Shown here piece by piece: positions 45,240-52,603 of a stretch of 64,000 nucleotides of DNA. The position numbers were made by a program, and so were the translations under genes. Below the pieces are notes generated by a model, which was not told the origin of the DNA, did no database searches, and saw only the letters and a program-made list of their open reading frames with translations. Positions within the stretch are counted from its first letter, which is position 1. Each line of letters starts with the position of its first letter. Source of the DNA: Saprospiraceae bacterium (GTDB taxonomy: Bacteria > Bacteroidota > Bacteroidia > Chitinophagales > Saprospiraceae); NCBI GenBank assembly GCA_020629715.1, contig JAHDCU010000010.1, forward strand, positions 107,946-171,945, given 5' to 3'.

Positions 45240-47426
45240 ATGATAATTTATCGATTACATACCATTTTAGTTATGCTAATGACTTTGCAATGGTCCTATG
45301 GTCAGGATACTTCTCAATTGCTTTATTTAGAAGACAGTAAACTGACTTATGTACCATTTGCTATGACTGGTCAGTCTAATATGGTTCATACAATTCCAGA
45401 TTTTTCATTTGCTGGTTATATGGGCGGTGGTGTTGCTATTCCAACTGACATTCCTGTCAGAGCAACAGTATTTCCAGAAGAAGGGGATGATGTACAAAGA
45501 ATACAGGAAGCTATCAATCAAGTGGAGTTGCTTGATCTTGATGAAAGTGGTTTTCGAGGTGTTGTTTTATTAAAAGCTGGACATTATAGTTTGAGTAATT
45601 TATTGGCAATCCGAAAATCGGGGGTTATTTTTAGAGGAGAAGGACAGGGTCTAAATGGAACAGTATTACATGCCAATCCAAAAATTAAACATAGTGTATT
45701 AAGTATTTTAGGAGATGGTGGGATTTTGAAATCAACGGATCAAGATCAGCCTATCGTCAGTGATTATGTTCCTGTTGGTTCTTATTCATTTGAAGTACAT
45801 GATGCGACAGCCTATGAGGTAGGTGACGAGATAGTAATCACCAGAACACCAAATCAAAATTGGATCGAAGAGCTTGGTATGGATCAAGAGACTTTATGTG
45901 CTGGAGATAGCGGCTGTACTGGATGGACGCCAAACATTTATAAAATAGATCACGAACGTACTATCACCAATATTTCTGGTAATGTAATCACTGTAGATAT
46001 ACCTATGGTTGATGTTATTGAAAATAGATATGGTGGAGGTGTGATATCCAAGGTAGAGTCGTCTCGACGTATAAATCAATGCGGAGTAGAAAATTTAAGA
46101 ATACAGTCTTTTTATCAAGGCAATAGTGATGAATTACATGCTTGGACCGCTGTTAGACTCAAATATACGGAAGATTGTTGGGTTAAAAATGTAACAGGTC
46201 AATATCTCGCTTACAGCACGGTAAATATTGAAGATTCTAATTATACCACGGTTCAAGACTGTGCTTACATAGATCCTAAATCAATTGTGACAGGAGGTAG
46301 AAGATACTCTTTCGCCATCCAAAAAGGAATAGGTAATTTTTTTCAAAGATGTTATGCGATAGATGGACGACATGACTTTATTACGGGATCTAGAGTCACA
46401 GGTCCTAATGTATTTTTAGATGGATTAGCCGAGAGTGCAGAATCAGATATAGGGCCTCACCATAGATGGGCTACAGGAACCTTATTTGACAATTTGAGAG
46501 GTGGCTCTATCAGAGTATGGAATCGAGGAAATGCGGGAAGTGGGCATGGATGGGCAGGTGCTCAGACTATGTTTTGGAATCTAAATTCATACCACGGTGA
46601 GTTTAGAGTAGATAGTCCAAAAGGGGCTATAAATTGGGGAATCGGATGCATAGGTACTAACCAAACAGGTGAAGGATATTGGGAAAGCTGGGGGGCAAAT
46701 CTTAACCCCAGGAGTCTTTATTTACAACAATTACAAGATCGATTAGGAACAAACGCCGTAGAGAATATCATTATCCCAGAACAACGATCGGGCAACATAT
46801 ACGATGTCTTGAGCGCATGGGGAGGACAAGGAGATTTTTCAAGAGGAGGCATACAAGGACAACAACCAGAGGTCAGTTTTAAAAAGCCAGGGGATCAAAT
46901 AGATGTATCTACCTGGGAAGGGGGTGATATCCAAGTAGAAGCAAATGATAGTGATGGCACAATCCAAAATATAAAATTATTGATCAATGGCGAACCACTT
47001 GCCATAGATGACGAAGCACCTTATATTTTCTCAGATTTCACGGAGACCATACAGAATCTTACCCATGAGATTCACTATCTACAGGCCATTGCCACCGATA
47101 ATGATGATAATACAAACATCACAAGAATTTCAATCTTAGGAGGCGATCCACCCATAGCCGATGATGAGGACGATGACGAAGCGGAACAATTCGAAAATAA
47201 AATATTTCCAAACCCGGTACGGGGTAAGAAATTTACAATCGAGATGATGGAAGATATGTCCTACCTAGCATTAATATTTGATAGCCTAGGACGAAAGGTG
47301 GAACAGATTACTTTTACAGGAAACCAGTACGAGTATAACGGAAATCATCTTTCAAAAGGAATCTATTTTTTAAAAGTACAAGCTGGAGATGATATCATAG
47401 CTGAAGAGAAAATATTGATCCTTTAG
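45240..47426 (+). CDS. secreted right-handed beta-helix protein of unknown activity, T9SS type A sorting domain
   Basis: A 728-residue secreted protein. Residues 1-21 are a signal peptide. Residues about 75-480 look like a right-handed beta-helix of the pectate-lyase superfamily: a capping segment VFPEEGDDVQRIQEAINQ, then GVVLLKAGHYSLSNLLAIRK, GVIFRGEGQGLNGT and repeated VEN/VKN/VQD turns. Conserved-looking polar clusters are YAIDGRHDFITGSRV and SDIGPHHRWATGTLFDN. Residues about 550-640 are an Ig-like domain with ATDNDDN. The last 80 residues (IFPNPVRGKKFTIEM) are a type A sorting domain. I recognize no established PL6, PL7 or PL17 signature. Its place in the locus suggests a new polysaccharide lyase or carbohydrate-binding role. 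Confidence 0.8.
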   Translation: MIIYRLHTILVMLMTLQWSYGQDTSQLLYLEDSKLTYVPFAMTGQSNMVHTIPDFSFAGYMGGGVAIPTDIPVRATVFPEEGDDVQRIQEAINQVELLDLDESGFRGVVLLKAGHYSLSNLLAIRKSGVIFRGEGQGLNGTVLHANPKIKHSVLSILGDGGILKSTDQDQPIVSDYVPVGSYSFEVHDATAYEVGDEIVITRTPNQNWIEELGMDQETLCAGDSGCTGWTPNIYKIDHERTITNISGNVITVDIPMVDVIENRYGGGVISKVESSRRINQCGVENLRIQSFYQGNSDELHAWTAVRLKYTEDCWVKNVTGQYLAYSTVNIEDSNYTTVQDCAYIDPKSIVTGGRRYSFAIQKGIGNFFQRCYAIDGRHDFITGSRVTGPNVFLDGLAESAESDIGPHHRWATGTLFDNLRGGSIRVWNRGNAGSGHGWAGAQTMFWNLNSYHGEFRVDSPKGAINWGIGCIGTNQTGEGYWESWGANLNPRSLYLQQLQDRLGTNAVENIIIPEQRSGNIYDVLSAWGGQGDFSRGGIQGQQPEVSFKKPGDQIDVSTWEGGDIQVEANDSDGTIQNIKLLINGEPLAIDDEAPYIFSDFTETIQNLTHEIHYLQAIATDNDDNTNITRISILGGDPPIADDEDDDEAEQFENKIFPNPVRGKKFTIEMMEDMSYLALIFDSLGRKVEQITFTGNQYEYNGNHLSKGIYFLKVQAGDDIIAEEKILIL

Positions 47427-47439
47427 ACATTAGGATCAA
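47415..47439 (+). terminator. hairpin over the stop codon of the beta-helix gene
   Basis: TTGATCCT (47415-47422) and AGGATCAA (47432-47439) form an 8-bp stem with a 9-nt loop. The tail is ATCTTATAG, only weakly T-rich. A second stem, AATAGCT/AGCTATT, follows at 47456-47473. Confidence 0.45.
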
Positions 47440-47550
47440 ATCTTATAGAAAAACCAATAGCTAAAGAGCTATTCCAGAAAATCTCATATCCAAAAAGTCA
47501 ATAATTGTAGTTGGTGATAGGCCTTGGATATCGGAATATTTATCAAAGAG

Positions 47551-47576
47551 TTACTTACATAACAAAATGTAGGTAA
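47551..47576 (+). promoter_or_regulatory. 5'-UTR stem before second susC-like gene
   Basis: TTACTTACAT (47551-47560) pairs with ATGTAGGTAA (47567-47576), with a single G-T position and a 6-nt loop, 25 bp before the start codon. It may be an operator or a translational control stem. Confidence 0.4.
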
Positions 47577-47601
47577 CAATAATCATTATCAAATTATCAA
47601 A

Positions 47602-50600
47602 ATGAAATGTTTATACAAGTTTTTTGTCAAACATACTAGAAATGCCTATTGGTTATTTGCCTTAGCATTTTCTATCTATTCGCTGAGTGCAGATGCGCAA
47701 CAATCTATAAGTGGTAAGATATCCAATGAAAGTGGAGAGGCATTAATAGGAGTATCGATAAGTGTACAGGGTAGTACATCTGGTACTATTACTGATATCG
47801 ACGGTATGTTTAGTCTCGATGTGGCAAATGATGCTATTTTGGACCTTTCATATATCGGTTATAAAAATCAATCGATTTCTGTAAATGGACAATCTTATCT
47901 GGATGTAGTTATGATGGTTGATTCAGAAGTTATTGATGAGGTCGTTGTGGTAGGTTATGGTACAGTAAAGAAGAGTGATGTGACGGGTAGTGTATCTTCT
48001 GTTAAGTCTGAAGAATTACAAGCGATTCCTGTATTAAATGCAGCTCAAGCACTTCAAGGACGTGCCGCAGGGGTAGCTGTGCAGACCCAAAACGGTGGAG
48101 AGCCTGGTGCAGGTATTTCTATCAGAGTAAGAGGAAGCTCCTCATTAAATGCAAGTAGTGATCCGCTGATAGTCGTAGACGGATTTGTCGGAGCGGCATT
48201 TCCTCAACAAAATGACATCGAGTCAATAGAAGTATTAAAAGATGCCTCAGCTACAGCAATATACGGATCGAGAGGTTCTGGTGGTGTAATTTTGGTTACA
48301 ACTAAAAAAGGTAAGCCTGGTAAAGCAGTTGTAGAAATCAACTCGGTATATTCTGCTCAAGAAACTACCAACAGGTTGGATCTTTTAGATGCTAATGGTT
48401 TTGCACAATATCAAAACATGATCCGTGCAAATGCAGGTGATCCTCCATATGCTCAAGGTACTGAAAATACGGATTGGCAGGACGAAATCTACAGAGCTGG
48501 AAATACACAAAACCATCAACTATCGGTATCTGGAGGTAGTGAAAATGTAAACTATTATATCTCAGGTACTTACTTCAATCAAGAAGGTATAGTTGTAAAT
48601 TCTGATTTTGAAAAAATTCAATTTCTAGCAAATGTTGATGCGAAGGTCAATGATAGATTAAGAATTGGATTGAACAGTATATCGAGCCGTAGTGAACAAG
48701 ATGGTGTTTCTACTCAGTCTACAGGTAGCGACGCGATTGGATCGGTCAATGGAGGTGGTGACGATGTGGTAGCACTAGCTTTCAGATTTTCTCCTGATGT
48801 TGGAAGATTCAATGACGCTGGTAATTTTTCTCAAAACACCGTAGGAGATGATATTGAAAACCCATGGGCTGTAGCCACTCAAATTAGAAACGAAACGAAG
48901 ACCGATAATTCTCGGACTAATGTATATGCTGATATAAAAATAATAGAGGGATTAAGTTTTAAAACAACTTTGGGTTATCGTACACAAAATTCAACAGAGG
49001 GTTATTTCAAACCGCAAACTTTTGTATTATCTGCAGGTGGGGCATTCTTAGAAAGTGTAAAAAGAACTAGGTTGTTGAATGAAAATTATCTAACCTATAA
49101 TACTTCGTTGGGACAAGGAAATGTAGTTGCTACGGTAGGACATTCATACCAAAAGAGTACAACAGAGGGATTTGAAGCAGGAGCGAGAGAACTCTTAAAT
49201 GATGTATTTGAGTGGTACAATCTAGAAGCTGGTCAGATTGATCAACGTACCATAGATTCGAGATTTTCTGAATCTGAGATAGAGTCTATTTTTGGTCGTC
49301 TTAATTTTGATTGGGCAAATAAATACTTATTTACGGCAACCGTACGTAGAGACGGTGCATCAAATTTTGCCGCGAATAATAAGTATGCTGTGTTCCCATC
49401 TTTTGCTTTTGGATGGAAAGTTTCTAATGAGAGTTTCTTAGTTGATCATTCTACTATTTCCAATCTTAAATTGAGAGCAAGTTATGGGCTGACCGGAAAT
49501 CAAGCTATTGGTCCGTATGAATCCTTAGCAATATTTAGAGTACAGCCACCTTCTGAGATTGATGGAGCATTTGGTGTAGATTTAGCAAGAGAAGAAAACC
49601 CAGATCTGAAATGGGAAACCTCTATTCAAACCAATATCGGAGTTGACTTAGGATTATTTAATGACAGAATCACGTTGAGCGCAGACTATTATAATATTGA
49701 TACCGAAGATTTATTAGCTATAGATCGAGCTTCTAATTTTTATTTAGGGACTACGGATCTAGACGTATTGAGAAATGTTGGAGCTATCAATAATAATGGA
49801 ATTGAGCTTTCATTGGGATCGACCAATATCCGAACGAATGATTTCAAATGGACTACAAGTCTAAATTTTGCAAGAAACAGAAATGAAGTAGTTGAGTTGT
49901 CCTCTGGTACAGAACTCATAGGTAGTGGTGCTCCTGGCTATTTTGCGGGTGGTACTACATACATATTGAGAGAGGGTGAGGCCATTGGTCTTTTTTGGGG
50001 ACTAGACTATCAGGGGGTATACCAGGGAGGAGCTATTCCTGAGGGTACAGCATTAGAATCAGTATCATTTGATGCGAATGGTGATCCTATTCCTGGCGAA
50101 CCTTTATTTGCAGAAGTCGCTGACGAAGAAGGTAACTTTAATGGGATGATTGATGATAATGACAGACAGATTATTGGTGATCCTAATCTTGATTTTACCT
50201 TTGGTATCAATAATGACATTAGTTACAAAAACTTTGATCTCAATATCTTTTTCCAGGGTGCAGTAGGAGGTGATATCTATAATCTTACCGCAGTACAGCT
50301 ATATAATGGTGATAGCAATGGATTGACAGATGTCTTAAATTCTTGGACACCAGAAAATACCGATACAGATATCCCTAGAGCAGCTATTAGAGGACGAGAA
50401 AGATCTTCACGTTTTGTGGAGGACGGTAGCTATGTTAGACTTAAAAATATTTCTTTAAGTTATAGTTTACCCACTACAACAATAGAACAAGCAGGACTCA
50501 GTGCCGTTAGATTTACAGTAAGTGCTCAAAACTTACTTACGTTTACCAATTATTCAGGATTAGACCCTGAGGTAAGTTATTTTGGCGGTGGTGGTGAAAG

Positions 50601-50691
50601 TAGAGGTGACGATAACGTGATTCAAGGCCACGATTTTGGAAACTATCCCAATTTTAGATCCATCACCTTTGGTCTTAATTTAAAATTTTAA
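47602..50691 (+). CDS. SusC/RagA family TonB-linked outer-membrane transporter (second pair)
   Basis: A 1029-residue outer-membrane importer. The signal peptide ends near SADAQ (residue 33). Then come the carboxypeptidase-like domain (SISGKISNESGEALIGVSI), the TonB box DEVVVVGYGTVKKSDVTGSV, and the plug (VRGSSSLNASSDPLIVVDGF, DIESIEVLKDASATAIYGSR). The beta-barrel follows. It forms a second SusCD system with the gene 20 bp downstream, placed beside the secreted lyases. Two pairs in one locus may handle different chain lengths or M/G compositions of alginate oligomers. No sigma or anti-sigma gene is associated. It shares only family-level similarity with the first SusC. Confidence 0.95.
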   Translation: MKCLYKFFVKHTRNAYWLFALAFSIYSLSADAQQSISGKISNESGEALIGVSISVQGSTSGTITDIDGMFSLDVANDAILDLSYIGYKNQSISVNGQSYLDVVMMVDSEVIDEVVVVGYGTVKKSDVTGSVSSVKSEELQAIPVLNAAQALQGRAAGVAVQTQNGGEPGAGISIRVRGSSSLNASSDPLIVVDGFVGAAFPQQNDIESIEVLKDASATAIYGSRGSGGVILVTTKKGKPGKAVVEINSVYSAQETTNRLDLLDANGFAQYQNMIRANAGDPPYAQGTENTDWQDEIYRAGNTQNHQLSVSGGSENVNYYISGTYFNQEGIVVNSDFEKIQFLANVDAKVNDRLRIGLNSISSRSEQDGVSTQSTGSDAIGSVNGGGDDVVALAFRFSPDVGRFNDAGNFSQNTVGDDIENPWAVATQIRNETKTDNSRTNVYADIKIIEGLSFKTTLGYRTQNSTEGYFKPQTFVLSAGGAFLESVKRTRLLNENYLTYNTSLGQGNVVATVGHSYQKSTTEGFEAGARELLNDVFEWYNLEAGQIDQRTIDSRFSESEIESIFGRLNFDWANKYLFTATVRRDGASNFAANNKYAVFPSFAFGWKVSNESFLVDHSTISNLKLRASYGLTGNQAIGPYESLAIFRVQPPSEIDGAFGVDLAREENPDLKWETSIQTNIGVDLGLFNDRITLSADYYNIDTEDLLAIDRASNFYLGTTDLDVLRNVGAINNNGIELSLGSTNIRTNDFKWTTSLNFARNRNEVVELSSGTELIGSGAPGYFAGGTTYILREGEAIGLFWGLDYQGVYQGGAIPEGTALESVSFDANGDPIPGEPLFAEVADEEGNFNGMIDDNDRQIIGDPNLDFTFGINNDISYKNFDLNIFFQGAVGGDIYNLTAVQLYNGDSNGLTDVLNSWTPENTDTDIPRAAIRGRERSSRFVEDGSYVRLKNISLSYSLPTTTIEQAGLSAVRFTVSAQNLLTFTNYSGLDPEVSYFGGGGESRGDDNVIQGHDFGNYPNFRSITFGLNLKF

Positions 50692-50711
50692 AATTTGTAA
50701 AGAATAGTACA

Positions 50712-52262
50712 ATGAGAAATTATACATATTTATTCTTATTAGTTTTCGGTTTTTCTATCATAAGTTGTTCAGACTTAGAAGAAGATGCCAAAAGTCAATT
50801 AAACCCTGATGAACGTATACTCGATCTAGAGACGATAGAGACTACAGTTGCTGGTGCATATGGTTTTCTACCAGCTCGAGCATTCATGTCAAGGGCGTTA
50901 GGTTTGACCCTTATGCTGCGTTCAGATATGGTGGATATAGGTAACCCGTCGACTCGTTCGGAGCGGGTAGAAATGGATCAATTTACAGTGTCAGCAAGCA
51001 ATCCTCTGATACTTAATCAAACTGATCCCGAAAGAAGTTTTTGGCCTACTATGTATCAAATGGTAAGAGGTGCTAATCAGACATTACTTGAACTAGATCA
51101 GTTAGAAGAGCAGGAGGATGGTGTAAAAGAAGAGATTGCCGCTAGAGCCAGATTTATCAGAGGACTTTCATACTACCATCTGGTCAGACTTTTTGGAGAT
51201 GTACCATATTTAGACGAGACGACTTCTACTGCTGTCGCTTCTGAGGCACCACGGACATCGAAAGAAACGATCTATGAAAGTATCAGTGCAGATTTCGAAT
51301 ATGGAAAAATATGGTTGCCCGATAGTCGCTCAGATAGGTCTCTCCCAGGAAAGGCAGCAGCAAGTGCATACCTAGCAAGTGTATTTTTGACGAGAGGGGA
51401 ATATCAGTTGGCCTATAACGAGGCTTCGGACATCATTTCTAAGGCCAGTACATACAATTTGGCGCTAGAGCCAGATTATAGAAATATCTTTCATGCAGAG
51501 AATACTGATGCTTCATTAGAACCTATTTTTGTGATTGATTATGTGGGCACCAATATAGATGATCAATCTAGAGACTATTTAGCAGCATTTACCGGATTTT
51601 ATGGTCAAGCTACCTATTATCCTTCAGGTGGATGGTCAGTAATGGTACCAGCACAGGCGGTATATGACACTTGGGATGCAGGTGATTATAGAAGAGAAGT
51701 GAACCTTGATGACGAAGCTTTTAGCAATAGCGGAGAATTATTAAACTATACACAGTTTTCAAGTCTAGATGGCCGTAATGCCAATCGTCCTCATATTTCA
51801 AAATATACCGCTATGGCGGGTGACTTACCTCAGGCGAATACTAGTGGAAGAGACTCACATTCCAACTACCAGTTGATGAGATATGCAGAAGTACTTTTAA
51901 TAGCAGCGGAAGCCGCAATTGAAATAGGTAGGGCTTCCGAGGCAGACGAATGGATCAATATGATCAGAGATCGAGCACGAAATGGAGACGGTTCTGGACC
52001 ACCTAGTGCAGTCCCGGCAGATATTTCCGGAGCAACTATCAATGACGTATTAGAGGAAAGACGTCTTGAACTCGCCTTCGAGCAAAAAAGATGGTACGAT
52101 ATCGTGAGAAGAGATCTAGGCGATGAAGTCTTTGGACCTAATGGTTTTGAGACCGAATTACAAGGGACTCAGAATTTTGATTCTTCTAGAGATTATTTAT
52201 TACCAATACCTCCTCTAGAAATCACTAATAATCCAAATCTGACTCAAAATCCTGGATATTAA
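50712..52262 (+). CDS. SusD/RagB family surface lipoprotein (second pair)
   Basis: A 516-residue lipoprotein (lipobox FSIISC, Cys19) with the full SusD layout. TPR helices occur near residues 140-165 (AARARFIRGLSYYHLVRLFG), a loop-rich middle follows, and the C-terminal block is RRLELAFEQKRWYDIVRRDLG. It is about 80 residues longer than the first SusD of the locus, so the two binding surfaces differ. It is the lid and binding partner of the adjacent SusC. A strong terminator follows. Confidence 0.93.
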   Translation: MRNYTYLFLLVFGFSIISCSDLEEDAKSQLNPDERILDLETIETTVAGAYGFLPARAFMSRALGLTLMLRSDMVDIGNPSTRSERVEMDQFTVSASNPLILNQTDPERSFWPTMYQMVRGANQTLLELDQLEEQEDGVKEEIAARARFIRGLSYYHLVRLFGDVPYLDETTSTAVASEAPRTSKETIYESISADFEYGKIWLPDSRSDRSLPGKAAASAYLASVFLTRGEYQLAYNEASDIISKASTYNLALEPDYRNIFHAENTDASLEPIFVIDYVGTNIDDQSRDYLAAFTGFYGQATYYPSGGWSVMVPAQAVYDTWDAGDYRREVNLDDEAFSNSGELLNYTQFSSLDGRNANRPHISKYTAMAGDLPQANTSGRDSHSNYQLMRYAEVLLIAAEAAIEIGRASEADEWINMIRDRARNGDGSGPPSAVPADISGATINDVLEERRLELAFEQKRWYDIVRRDLGDEVFGPNGFETELQGTQNFDSSRDYLLPIPPLEITNNPNLTQNPGY

Positions 52263-52281
52263 AATTCGAAAATTGACATAT

Positions 52282-52317
52282 AAAAAGTATCTCCCTTCAG
52301 GTGAGGTACTTTTTATT
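52282..52317 (+). terminator. intrinsic terminator after second SusCD pair
   Basis: AAAAAGTATCTC (52282-52293) pairs with GAGGTACTTTTT (52303-52314), with one G-T pair, followed by ATT. The symmetric A and T tracts would also work in the other direction. Confidence 0.8.
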
Positions 52318-52452
52318 CAAGCGTGATCGATACTAAGATTGAATATCCAGTGTAGGGAAAAACTGAATGCAAGGCTATAAAAATGTCGCAGTCATTACTT
52401 GATTTAGCCACAGTATCTTCAATGAATAAAAAGCGGAAAAACTAACTTTAAG

Positions 52453-52470
52453 AAATTGGTCTACCAATTT
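52453..52470. promoter_or_regulatory. palindromic operator upstream of secreted PL7-PL7 lyase gene
   Basis: AAATTGGT-CT-ACCAATTT is a perfect 8-2-8 palindrome, sharing the core AATTGGT-N2-ACCAATT with the copy at 31844-31861 before the GntR gene. It lies 56 bp before the first possible start of the lyase gene. It is the probable binding site of the locus regulator. Confidence 0.75.
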
Positions 52471-52603
52471 TTAATGAATCCAATTTAAAGCGAAATGAGT
52501 ATAGTCTAACGTCAGTATAAAACGAATGATTACAATCACATTTGATAAAATTATTCAGCAGATTATGATGCCTATCCAACGAGATTTTTCAAAACCAAAT
52601 ATT

